A stretch of DNA of 11,412 nucleotides from Spirochaetales bacterium (lineage in GTDB: Bacteria > Spirochaetota > Spirochaetia > SZUA-6 > DRHE01): assembly GCA_016935715.1 (NCBI GenBank), contig JAFGQJ010000125.1:1-11412 (forward strand), read 5' to 3'. This document shows, piece after piece, positions 1 through 5,881 of this stretch. The notes under the pieces were generated by a model. That model ran no database searches. It was not told where the DNA came from and saw nothing but the letters and a program-made list of their open reading frames with translations. Numbering within the stretch: position 1 is the first letter of the stretch; each line of letters opens with the position of its first letter. Position numbers and translations under genes: made by a program.

Positions 1-1016
1 ATGAAGTACTCCAGGAGCGACAGATCCACGGTGCTGTTGGTCTTCGATACCCCGACGCGATCTGCGAACGCCCGGATCGCCCCCGGCGTGTACCCGCGGC
101 GGCGCATCCCGGAAAGGGTCGGCATGCGCGGGTCGTCCCAGCCGGCCACGATTTTCTCCCGCACCAGCTGGAGCAGCCTGCGCTTGCTCATGATGGTGTA
201 GCTCAGGTTGAGACGGGCGAACTCGATCTGTTGAGGGGGATCCTCGAAATCCAGCTGTGCGATGAACCAGTCGTACAACGGCCGGTTGTTCTCGAACTCG
301 AGCGTGCAGATCGAGTGACTGATCCCCTCGATCGCATCGGACAGAGGATGGGCGTAGTCGTACATCGGGTAGATGCACCAGTCGGTCCCGGTTCGGTGGT
401 GCGGGGCGTAACGGATGCGGTAGATCGTCGGATCCCGCATGTTCAAATTGGGGGCGCTCATATCGATCTTCGCCCGCAGCACGTGCTCTCCCTCTTTGAA
501 CTTGCCGGCCCGCATGCCCTCGAACAGCTCCAGGTTTTCCTCCACCGAACGGTCGCGATACGGGCTGTTCCTTCCCGGCTCGGTCAAGGTTCCCCGGTAT
601 TCCCGGATCTCATCCGCGGTCAGGCTGTCCACGTACGCTTTTCCATCCTTGATCAGGCGCACCGCAAAATCATAGAGCCGGGGGAAGTAGTCCGAGGCAT
701 AGTACTCCCGGTCATCCCAGTCGAAACCGAGCCAGTGGACGTCTCCCTTGATCGAATCGACGTATTCCACCTCTTCCTTGGCTGGATTGGTGTCGTCGAA
801 GCGCAGGTTGCACAAACCGCCGTACTCCGCGGCGATTCCGAAGTTGAGACAGATCGACTTGGCATGGCCGATGTGCAGGTACCCGTTGGGCTCCGGGGGA
901 AAGCGGGTGTGAACCCGCCCCCTCCGTTTGCCGTTGCGGATGTCCTCGGTTACGATGGCGCGGATGAAGTCGAGGGATGCGGCTTTTGCCTCGGGTGTCT
1001 TGTCGTCTGAACTCAC
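1..1016 (-). CDS. glnS: Glutamine--tRNA ligase (GlnRS), N-terminal part, cut by window edge
   Basis: Class I aminoacyl-tRNA synthetase that charges tRNA-Gln with glutamine in the cytoplasm. About 338 of the roughly 550 residues usual for the family are present; the C-terminal part lies beyond position 1. Seen directly: the FPPEPNGYLHIGHAKS signature with HIGH at residues 48-51, the LRFDDTNP motif shortly after, and the KMSKS-equivalent MSKR at residues 276-279, followed by GWDDPRMPTLSGMRRRGY. These are GlnRS-specific and exclude the closely related GltX. The start is GTG at 1014-1016: the protein then begins MSSDDKTPEAKAAS and lines up with the short N-terminus of enterobacterial GlnRS, and no other in-frame ATG, GTG or TTG lies between it and the predicted transcript start. 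The Shine-Dalgarno sequence is poor (only GAG-type purines). Having GlnRS implies direct Gln-tRNA formation and not only the GatCAB transamidation route. Confidence 0.97.
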   Translation of the reverse strand, partial: MSSDDKTPEAKAASLDFIRAIVTEDIRNGKRRGRVHTRFPPEPNGYLHIGHAKSICLNFGIAAEYGGLCNLRFDDTNPAKEEVEYVDSIKGDVHWLGFDWDDREYYASDYFPRLYDFAVRLIKDGKAYVDSLTADEIREYRGTLTEPGRNSPYRDRSVEENLELFEGMRAGKFKEGEHVLRAKIDMSAPNLNMRDPTIYRIRYAPHHRTGTDWCIYPMYDYAHPLSDAIEGISHSICTLEFENNRPLYDWFIAQLDFEDPPQQIEFARLNLSYTIMSKRRLLQLVREKIVAGWDDPRMPTLSGMRRRGYTPGAIRAFADRVGVSKTNSTVDLSLLEYF

Positions 1017-1019
1017 CGG

Positions 1020-1043
1020 TTCGTTCTCTACTTCGTTCTCTAC
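1020..1043. repeat. Perfect 12-bp tandem duplication before glnS start
   Basis: Two exact copies of TTCGTTCTCTAC (plus strand) lie at 1020-1031 and 1032-1043. Read in the direction of glnS, this puts GTAGAGAACGAA twice in the 5' untranslated leader, ending 4 bases from the GTG start. The weak GAG-type ribosome-binding purines of glnS fall inside the repeat, so copy number could affect translation initiation. This is a simple slippage-type duplication; no function is shown. Confidence 0.85.
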
Positions 1044-1087
1044 ATTGATCGTTTTTCTCGAGCCAATTGCCTGGCTCCAGAGCGCTG

Positions 1088-1116
1088 ATTCTAGCACAAA
1101 CAGCCTGATTTTTCCA
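1088..1116 (-). promoter_or_regulatory. Predicted promoter of glnS (extended -10)
   Basis: On the minus strand a TGGAAA -35 box (1111-1116) is followed after 17 bp by TAGAAT (1088-1093), which has the extended -10 TG one base upstream (TGCTAGAAT). The predicted start near 1081 leaves an untranslated leader of about 65 bases before the GTG at 1016. Based on matches to the sigma70 consensus only. Confidence 0.5.
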
Positions 1117-1179
1117 GAGCCGTGCCTGCTGAGTGACGGCCAGGTGAACGTGCCGACTGAGTGCCGGCCGAGCCGCCCC

Positions 1180-1210
1180 TTGACAGGGGGGGTAAAAAAC
1201 GATGTATAGG
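1180..1210 (+). promoter_or_regulatory. Predicted promoter of GNAT gene, -10 abutting start codon
   Basis: A perfect TTGACA lies at 1180-1185 and TATAGG at 1205-1210, with a long 19-bp spacer. The -10 box ends only 5 bases before the ATG at 1216, so transcription from it would begin at or next to the start codon and give a leaderless message. The spacer is longer than ideal, so the pairing of the two boxes is uncertain. Confidence 0.4.
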
Positions 1211-1215
1211 GATGG

Positions 1216-1671
1216 ATGGGCTTGATCCGGCAAATCGAGGAGCGGGACCTCCGGCGGGTCAGCGCTCTGATCCAAAACACTCTGCTCGTTTCCAACCTGC
1301 CCGATTACGATCTGGAGACTATCGGGAATCTCCTAGCCGCCTTCTCGCCGCAGCAGCTTCACGCTCTGACCGAAAAGCGCAGGATCTACGTCTACGAGGA
1401 GGGCGGGGTGATGCTGGGAACCATAGGACTGGAAGGAGGCAGGGTGTGCAATCTTTTCGTTGCCCCTGACAGACAGGGAAGCGGGGTCGGCGCCGAACTG
1501 CTCGGTTTCGTGGAGCAGCGGGCAAGGCTGGAGGGCTACGACACGATTACCCTCGACTCCAGCCTGACGGCCGTTTCCTTCTACGAACGGAAGGGATACC
1601 GCCGAACGGGGGAACAGGCCAATCGATCCTTCGGCCGAACCGTCACCATGGAAAAACGCCTTCTCGGCTAA
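1216..1671 (+). CDS. GNAT family N-acetyltransferase
   Basis: A 151-residue single-domain GCN5-related acetyltransferase, expected to move an acetyl group from acetyl-CoA to an amine of a small molecule or protein; the substrate cannot be read from the sequence. Motif A, the pyrophosphate-binding loop, is VAPDRQGSGVGAELL at residues 82-96 (Q87-x-x-G90-x-G92), preceded by the usual beta strand (VCNLFV). Motif B is AVSFYERKGYRR at 119-130, with the typical FYxxxGY. The layout resembles the PF13508/PF13673-type small GNATs. The ATG at 1216 is chosen because an in-frame TAG at 1207-1209 blocks anything earlier; TTG at 1222 is the only near alternative. No good Shine-Dalgarno sequence is present. 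It converges on a second GNAT, and the two stop codons share two bases. Confidence 0.93.
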   Translation: MGLIRQIEERDLRRVSALIQNTLLVSNLPDYDLETIGNLLAAFSPQQLHALTEKRRIYVYEEGGVMLGTIGLEGGRVCNLFVAPDRQGSGVGAELLGFVEQRARLEGYDTITLDSSLTAVSFYERKGYRRTGEQANRSFGRTVTMEKRLLG

Positions 1672-2114
1672 AACTCCAGGCCGAAGAGCACATACTCTGC
1701 GTCGAAGCCGACGCTGCGGTAGAATCGGCGGGCGACCCGATTGTCGATCTCGGTCCCAACCTCGATCTCATCCATGCCCTGCTCCCTGGCTGCGGCGATC
1801 CCCGCCTCCACGAGCATCCTGCCGATCCCCCGGCGCCGGGCACTCTCGGAAACCACCAGTTCATTGATCAGAGCCGTCCCCCCCGGATGGAGGAACGTCT
1901 TGTACAGAACCATCGAGACGAGTCCGACGACCCTCCGGCCCTCGACGGCCAGGTAGTTCCTGTAGACGTCGGGCAACCGGAGCATCTGTTCGCAGGTAGT
2001 TTTCACCGAGACGCTGCTGAGCGGTCCGTTCAGGGAGGTCGCCTCCTTGAGCTGACCCAGCAGCGCCACGATCGCCTCGAGATCCTCCGGGCCGGCCTCC
2101 CTTATTTCGATCAT
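1668..2114 (-). CDS. GNAT family N-acetyltransferase, downstream of kinase
   Basis: A 148-residue acetyl-CoA-dependent N-acetyltransferase. After an N-terminal IREAGPEDLEAIVALLGQL helix typical of the family come the strand ALINELVV (81-88) and the motif A loop SARRRGIGRMLV (R93-x-x-G96-x-G98), then motif B ARRFYRSVGF (128-137). The shape recalls small-molecule GNATs of the aminoglycoside/polyamine type, but the acceptor is unknown. The start is ATG 2112-2114, preceded by GAAGGGAAAG and giving the standard MIEIREA opening. An upstream in-frame ATG at 2145-2147 would add 11 residues of poor family fit and lies only 3 bases after the kinase stop. The gene follows the histidine kinase on the same strand with a 36-base gap and no visible promoter, so co-transcription is likely. 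It is unlike the neighbouring plus-strand GNAT beyond family motifs, so a recent duplication is not supported. Confidence 0.93.
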   Translation of the reverse strand: MIEIREAGPEDLEAIVALLGQLKEATSLNGPLSSVSVKTTCEQMLRLPDVYRNYLAVEGRRVVGLVSMVLYKTFLHPGGTALINELVVSESARRRGIGRMLVEAGIAAAREQGMDEIEVGTEIDNRVARRFYRSVGFDAEYVLFGLEF

Positions 2115-2150
2115 TCCGCTTTCCCTTCGCCGCCTGCAGTCAATCATCCC

Positions 2151-3299
2151 TCATATCGGATGCTCCCGCCTTGGCAGTACAATGGTGAAGGTGGTTCCTT
2201 CCTCCTCGGTCGAATCGAAGCGCACCTGTCCGCCCAGGTAGTCCTCGGTCAGAAGTCTCATGCTGTAGGTTCCCAGACCGCGGTTCCGTCCTTTGGTGGA
2301 GAAGTATGGTTTGAAGATGTACTCCCGAACGGATTCATCGATCATTCCGGGGTTGTGGACGAAAAAACTGATCGCGGGGCCGCTTCCGCTGAAGCCCAGG
2401 GTTACGGTGGAGCCCCGATCAGCGGCCTCGAGAGCGTTTTTCACGGCGTTTACCAAAACGCGGCGCAGGATCGCTTCGTCGCTGATGAAAGACAGAGACT
2501 CGGAGAAGGGGGCAATCTCGATGATTCTGCCTTCGGCGAGCTCATCATGGACAAAAAGCTTCAGAACGTGATCGGCGAGCGCCCCGGAGCTGATGAGGTT
2601 CTTCTGCACCTCCAGGGTGCCGTTTTCCGCCGACACGAGCATTTTTTGGCTCTGGATTTCCTCGATCAGTGAGTCGGCGATCGATTCCAGATCGTCTACG
2701 AAATCGGGGGAAGCTCCCCCGCCTGCGCTTCGCTTTATCAGATCGATGTAGACCTTCAAGCTCGAAGCGGTGTTCAAAATATCATGAAAGAAAATACGTT
2801 CCAGGACGCCCTTGCGCTTCTGCTCTCCGATGTCGCTTAGACTGAACAGAACGAAACGGTCCTCTCCCATCGCGAAAGGGGTCGTCACGATCCTGAAATT
2901 GTAGGTAAGCTCTTTGCCCCGCTCACGGGCTGTTATGGTGCACTCCCGGCTGGACGATTCATTCGTGCTCTGGGTTTCCAGAATCGCCTGCACCGCGCCG
3001 CAGGCCCTGCACGAAGCCGAGGTGCCGCATCCGTATTCGGTCTCCCGGCTATGGACGCAGTTGAAAATCTCCCCCGGCCTGCTGCCGCAAAGGGGCAGTG
3101 CTGATTCGGCCTTCAGGAATCGAACCATGGCGGCGTTTGCATACACCACCTGGCGCTCCTCGTTCAAAACGGCCACCATCTCCGGTACCGCCGAAAGAAC
3201 GTCGGAGAGGGTCTGTACATCGGACAGAGCTTCGTGCTGCCTGCGAATCGTTTCCTGCGGTGCTCTCTGCGGTGGAGCAAAGTTTGTTTCTTCCCTCAT
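2151..3299 (-). CDS. Orphan PAS sensor histidine kinase with cysteine cluster
   Basis: A 382-residue cytoplasmic two-component sensor; no membrane segment is visible. N-terminal residues 1-30 form a polar helix. A PAS domain follows at about 31-155 (VLSAVPEMVAVLNEERQVVYANAAMVRFL). Inside it is a cysteine cluster, C71, C81, C91, C97 and C100, in the pattern CVHSRETEYGCGTSASCRACGA. The dimerisation helix carries the phospho-acceptor H172 in FFHDILN (170-176), a variant H-box. The ATPase domain has an N-box (LVNAVKNALEA, N284/N288), a G1 box of the HNPG type in place of DxGxG (315-318), the F box FKPYFSTK and the G2 box GRNRGLG (337-343). These parts suggest an active kinase. The cysteines could hold metal or an Fe-S cluster, or sense redox state directly; that is inference. 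No response regulator is adjacent. The start ATG 3297-3299 follows GGCGGGAAA. Transcribed with the downstream GNAT. Confidence 0.93.
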   Translation of the reverse strand: MREETNFAPPQRAPQETIRRQHEALSDVQTLSDVLSAVPEMVAVLNEERQVVYANAAMVRFLKAESALPLCGSRPGEIFNCVHSRETEYGCGTSASCRACGAVQAILETQSTNESSSRECTITARERGKELTYNFRIVTTPFAMGEDRFVLFSLSDIGEQKRKGVLERIFFHDILNTASSLKVYIDLIKRSAGGGASPDFVDDLESIADSLIEEIQSQKMLVSAENGTLEVQKNLISSGALADHVLKLFVHDELAEGRIIEIAPFSESLSFISDEAILRRVLVNAVKNALEAADRGSTVTLGFSGSGPAISFFVHNPGMIDESVREYIFKPYFSTKGRNRGLGTYSMRLLTEDYLGGQVRFDSTEEEGTTFTIVLPRREHPI

Positions 3300-3322
3300 C
3301 GATTTCCCGCCAATCCATCGGT

Positions 3323-3351
3323 ATTATAGAGGGTGCGGGGCACGCCTGAAA
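3323..3351 (-). promoter_or_regulatory. Predicted promoter of histidine kinase operon
   Basis: A perfect TATAAT -10 on the minus strand at 3323-3328, with a weak -35 (TTTCAG, 3346-3351) 17 bp upstream. The predicted transcript start near 3316 gives a leader of about 17 bases. The weak -35 together with the overlapping dyad suggests a regulated promoter. Confidence 0.55.
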
Positions 3352-3360
3352 AGCGCACCC
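3331..3360. promoter_or_regulatory. Inverted repeat over kinase promoter, possible operator
   Basis: Perfect 7-bp arms GGGTGCG (3331-3337) and CGCACCC (3354-3360) are separated by 16 bp. One arm sits in the -35/-10 spacer and the other just upstream of the -35 box of the kinase promoter, so the dyad centre falls on the -35. This position fits a repressor or activator site, but the repeat is short and could be chance in GC-rich DNA. Confidence 0.35.
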
Positions 3361-3445
3361 GCCTCCGGATCCGGGAGCAATGTCCCGCAATGCGCCAATG
3401 TTCGGCCGCAGCAGAGGAATCGACGGTTCCCCGTTCATATTGCGA

Positions 3446-3475
3446 TTGACCTCTTCGGATTCCTTTAGATATACT
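3446..3475 (+). promoter_or_regulatory. Predicted promoter of small charged protein
   Basis: TTGACC at 3446-3451 and TATACT at 3470-3475 with an 18-bp spacer. The predicted start lies about 20 bases before the TTG start codon, leaving room for the AGGAAAGGGG ribosome-binding site at 3486-3495. It is divergent from the kinase promoter. Confidence 0.55.
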
Positions 3476-3501
3476 GGAGTACAACAGGAAAGGGGTTCAT
3501 A

Positions 3502-3717
3502 TTGTCAAGACGCTCCGGATACAGCGCACAGAAAAGACGTCGCGAACTGGCCAAGCAGAAGAAGAAAAAGGCCAAGGAAGAGCGAAAGCTCCACAGAGAC
3601 GAGCAGGACCAGGAGTCACTGGTAGCCGAATACCTGGGACTGGAAGTCGAGTCTGAAGAAGAAGATACGGATGAAGAATCCGCAGAAGAGGAGCACGACG
3701 AAGAGACTTCAGGCTGA
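3502..3717 (+). CDS. Small bipolar charged protein (basic N-half, acidic C-half)
   Basis: A 71-residue cytoplasmic protein with no signal peptide or membrane segment. Residues 1-32 are strongly basic (RRSGYSAQKRRRELAKQKKKKAKEERK) and probably helical; residues 47-70 are almost entirely acidic (EVESEEEDTDEESAEEEHDEE). A start like RRSG-Y-S/E-KRxRE followed by a lysine-rich helix is shared, as far as I recall, by short uncharacterised proteins in several bacterial phyla, with no known function. The basic half could bind RNA or DNA and the acidic tail could shield it or mimic nucleic acid; this is inference. The start must be TTG at 3502: an in-frame TAG at 3466-3468 precedes it, no ATG or GTG lies between, and AGGAAAGGGG sits 7 bases upstream. 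The gene has its own promoter and a following inverted repeat, which supports it being real and monocistronic. Confidence 0.75.
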   Translation: MSRRSGYSAQKRRRELAKQKKKKAKEERKLHRDEQDQESLVAEYLGLEVESEEEDTDEESAEEEHDEETSG

Positions 3718-3750
3718 TCTGGTTCTTCGCCTTTCAACCGCTAAATTTCA

Positions 3751-3799
3751 ACCGCCAGGCTGCACTTCATGAGTGCTGTTTCAGGAAGGCCCTGGCGGT
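3751..3799. terminator. Long inverted repeat between convergent genes, possible bidirectional terminator
   Basis: Arms ACCGCCAGG (3751-3759) and CCTGGCGGT (3791-3799) match perfectly over 9 bp. Inside them is a second small hairpin, GCACT-TCATG-AGTGC (3762-3776). On the minus-strand transcript the structure covers the last codons and stop of the HEAT-like gene and is followed by TGAAATTT. On the plus side it lies after the stop of the charged-protein gene and is followed by CTTTC. The U tracts are weak, so intrinsic termination is possible but not strong; mRNA 3'-end protection is an alternative. Confidence 0.5.
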
Positions 3800-4405
3800 C
3801 TTTCGGGTCTTCGGGCTGCTGCACTCCAGCTGATCTTCCACGAAGCGCAGCACCTCACTCTTGTTTTCAACCCGGTCGTACAACCGATCCAGCGCCAGGA
3901 TGATATCCGCTTTGATCAGGTCTTTCCGCCCCGGCTCGTGATGGGTGGCATCTATCGACAACAGTTTGTCTATGATTCGCTGGAGCGCTTGCGGAAGGTG
4001 GGAGGCGATGGTCGGACAATTGCGGGCGATATAGCACGGTGGAATCACGCTCTCGTCATCCAGCAGCTCGAAGTACCGCTCGAACGTCCGGTCGAACATC
4101 TCTCCGCCGTCCGCCGGGATCAGGTGAGGGAGCACATTGATTGCCGAACAGCGGTGGTACGTATTGGAGCTTTCCAGAAGTCCAGCCAGATTCCGCCAGT
4201 AGGGGTACACGAGCTCCGGGTGCGAGGCTGCAACTTCGACGATGAGCCGGTTGCAGTTGTACCTGTAGGTGTCAACCGGGAAGGTGAGACCGTCGATGAC
4301 CAGCTTTATCGCCTCGCCGCTTCCCGCGACCATGCACGCCAGCGCTTCGATTTCCGGCTGCTCTTCGTGCAGAGAGCGTACAAGCTCACCCAGGCCGTCA
4401 CTCAT
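3767..4405 (-). CDS. HEAT-like helical repeat protein, unknown function
   Basis: A 212-residue soluble, mostly helical protein. Successive amphipathic helix pairs can be seen, for example residues 49-78 (YNCNRLIVEVAASHPELVYPYWRNLAGLLE), 82-116 and 163-178, with the asparagine and proline placement common in bacterial HEAT-repeat proteins that count unit by unit (CSAINVLPHLIP, ARNCPTIASHLPQALQRIID, ADIILALDRLYD). Such proteins usually act as scaffolds or bind partner proteins; no catalytic motif is visible. The ATG overlaps the stop of the upstream SGNH hydrolase as ATGA (4402-4405), so translation is probably coupled and the two are made together. Purines GCGGAAAAAG just upstream serve as the ribosome-binding site. 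There is no signal peptide. The pairing with a hydrolase could mean that it binds or regulates that enzyme, which is inference. Confidence 0.85.
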   Translation of the reverse strand: MSDGLGELVRSLHEEQPEIEALACMVAGSGEAIKLVIDGLTFPVDTYRYNCNRLIVEVAASHPELVYPYWRNLAGLLESSNTYHRCSAINVLPHLIPADGGEMFDRTFERYFELLDDESVIPPCYIARNCPTIASHLPQALQRIIDKLLSIDATHHEPGRKDLIKADIILALDRLYDRVENKSEVLRFVEDQLECSSPKTRKTARAFLKQHS

Positions 4406-5049
4406 CGCTTTTTCCGCTTCCCGCGGGAGGGGGAATCGACATGAGGAAAGAGGTCCCGCACGACTACGCAGAGGTGCAGTCCCAGCTTGATATGCTCCTC
4501 CGCCTCGATATGCACGCCGTCCCGTTTGCTGGCGGAGATCACCCGGGAGGGATCCAGAAAATGGCAGCCCTCCCTCTCAGTGATCTCTCTATACGCCGAG
4601 GCCAGATCGAAGGATTTCTCGACCTGCTCGTGAAAATCGTCGTGGTACTCCCGTCCCACATTGACGGGTAGCGGTGAGAGTACCAGCAGATTCGCTGATG
4701 GGTCGACATCCCGCACGCCTTCGATGGTCCGCTCCAGCTCCTCCGCCATCAGATCCACCGACAGGTGCGGATCGACAAACAAATCGTTGATTCCCAAATA
4801 GAGGATCAGCAGATCGAGCTGCTTGTGGGCTCTGAGCACCGTCAGTACATGTTCCGAACCGTTCAGCGGATCGCCCTCCACTGCGTGCCTGCACAGCGTC
4901 CGGCCGTTCAGTCCGTCCTCGATGACCGTGCAGCCTGCTCCCAGGCAACGGCGCAGCACGCCGGGCCAGCGGACCTCCTCGGAAAAGCGTGATCCGGAAC
5001 CGGGACTGAATCCCCATGTATTGGAATCCCCGTAACAGAGGATCTTCAC
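4402..5049 (-). CDS. SGNH/GDSL-family hydrolase (arylesterase-like)
   Basis: A serine esterase or acyltransferase of the SGNH fold, 215 residues from the chosen start. Numbered from the longer ATG start, the four blocks are all present: block I YGDSNTWGF with nucleophile S14, block II G51 in IEDGLNGRT, block III LGIND with N93, and block V RDGVHI with D182 and H185. The pattern GDSxTWGF, RFxxxxRWPGVL, IEDGLNGRT, LDLLILYLGIND matches the mycobacterial arylesterase/perhydrolase-like branch more closely than lysophospholipase L1 (TesA). No signal peptide is present, so it acts in the cytoplasm. ATG at 5062-5064 is possible, but the GTG at 5047-5049 is preferred: it has GGAGGG 8 bases upstream, whereas the ATG has none. 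The C-terminus is unusually basic (SPSRGKRKKR) and overlaps the start of the HEAT-like gene. Confidence 0.92.
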   Translation of the reverse strand: MKILCYGDSNTWGFSPGSGSRFSEEVRWPGVLRRCLGAGCTVIEDGLNGRTLCRHAVEGDPLNGSEHVLTVLRAHKQLDLLILYLGINDLFVDPHLSVDLMAEELERTIEGVRDVDPSANLLVLSPLPVNVGREYHDDFHEQVEKSFDLASAYREITEREGCHFLDPSRVISASKRDGVHIEAEEHIKLGLHLCVVVRDLFPHVDSPSRGKRKKR

Positions 5050-5057
5050 TTCACTGC

Positions 5058-5063
5058 CCTCCA
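5058..5063 (-). promoter_or_regulatory. Ribosome-binding site GGAGGG deciding the GTG start of the SGNH hydrolase
   Basis: GGAGGG on the minus strand lies 8 bases before the GTG at 5047-5049 and overlaps the alternative ATG at 5062-5064. Its spacing fits only the GTG. Confidence 0.65.
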
Positions 5064-5097
5064 TAGCTCACGCATCGACACGATCCAATCAGCCAAC

Positions 5098-5126
5098 ATC
5101 ATACCGCAGCGAACTCTCCACCACAA
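5098..5126 (-). promoter_or_regulatory. Predicted promoter of SGNH hydrolase-HEAT operon
   Basis: TTGTGG (-35, 5121-5126) and TATGAT (-10, 5098-5103), 17 bp apart on the minus strand. The predicted leader is about 40 bases. The -35 lies 4 bp from the -35 of the divergent promoter serving the secreted protein. Confidence 0.55.
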
Positions 5127-5130
5127 GAAA

Positions 5131-5158
5131 TTGTAATCTCGCTGCAGCGGTCTATAAT
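5131..5158 (+). promoter_or_regulatory. Predicted promoter of secreted protein gene
   Basis: TTGTAA (5131-5136) and a perfect TATAAT (5153-5158) with a 16-bp spacer. The leader is about 27 bases and carries AGGAGG at 5176-5181, 10 bases before the ATG. Confidence 0.6.
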
Positions 5159-5191
5159 GTATCAACCCGGGCTCGAGGAGGTTTTTCCGCA

Positions 5192-5881
5192 ATGAAACGA
5201 ACGATCCTGTGCATCGCGGTTTTTCTGCTGCTGGCCGGCCTGGCCGGGACCGAACAGATCGAGCGTCCCGTGTTCTTCCTGCGCTACGAGGGCGACGTGG
5301 GATACGCGGAGCTGAAGCCGGAGGAAGTGGAGGAGGAAGACGAGGATCTGCTGTCAACCGAATCGTATCGCCACAAGATTACTCTCAGGATCAAAGAGCA
5401 GGTCAACAACGATTTTACCACGAATCTCTATTCAGCGGTCTCATGGAAAATCTACGAAGACGGGAGCGGCGATTACACCTATTTCTACGTCAATCCCGAC
5501 TCCGTGTGGGACATAACCGATCGACTTCGCTGGAGAACGGAGCTGCGCTCCAAGTGGACCTGGTACGACCAGCTGGATTCGGAAGGCAAATCCAAGGATC
5601 TGACCAGCCTCCTGGTCAAAAGCGAGCTGACCGTCAAGGTTCTCGATCAATTGAAGGTGATTCCCTCGTTTCGCGGCGTGTTCGACCTGTACCGCAACGA
5701 AGCCAAGCTCCAGCAGACCTACACCGCAGGGCTGAGCTTCGAGTCGAGGATCAACCCGGCGGTGCGCTTCAGCGGGCGCTACCGGGGGATCTTCCGTACT
5801 GCTCTGGGCACAGAAAGCGAGGTCAGCAGCCGGCTGAACAACGAGTTCGGCCTCAACCTCACCTGGGACCCGAACAGGTAG
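5192..5881 (+). CDS. Secreted, probable outer-membrane beta-barrel protein, unknown function
   Basis: A 229-residue exported protein. Residues 1-19 form a classical signal peptide (MKRTILCIAVFLLLAGLAG) with no cysteine at the cleavage region, so signal peptidase I and not a lipoprotein. The mature part has an acidic patch at 44-53 (EEVEEEDEDL), then alternating polar and aromatic stretches that look like amphipathic beta strands, for example ITLRIKEQVNNDFTTNLYSAVSWKIYE, WRTELRSKWTWYDQL, AGLSFESRINPAVRFSGRYRGIF, and a final strand NEFGLNLTWDPNR near the C-terminus. This is the style of a small outer-membrane barrel, but the last residue is not the usual aromatic. No known family is recognised. 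The start is set by AGGAGG 10 bases upstream. It has its own promoter and is divergent from the SGNH hydrolase operon. Confidence 0.82.
   Translation: MKRTILCIAVFLLLAGLAGTEQIERPVFFLRYEGDVGYAELKPEEVEEEDEDLLSTESYRHKITLRIKEQVNNDFTTNLYSAVSWKIYEDGSGDYTYFYVNPDSVWDITDRLRWRTELRSKWTWYDQLDSEGKSKDLTSLLVKSELTVKVLDQLKVIPSFRGVFDLYRNEAKLQQTYTAGLSFESRINPAVRFSGRYRGIFRTALGTESEVSSRLNNEFGLNLTWDPNR

Noticed and set aside
231..1010. 259-residue plus-strand open frame opposite glnS
   Set aside because: It is antisense to a fully conserved GlnRS coding sequence and its translation shows no domain; a GC-rich shadow frame.
712..1275. 187-residue minus-strand frame overlapping the glnS start
   Set aside because: Out of frame with glnS, covers the intergenic promoters, and has a low-complexity arginine-rich translation with no family features.
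1216..2114. The two neighbouring GNATs as a recent duplication
   Set aside because: They share only family motifs; the strands, N-termini and loop sequences differ throughout.
1887..2672. 261-residue plus-strand frame opposite the GNAT and kinase
   Set aside because: It spans the antisense of two well-supported genes and has no motif of its own.
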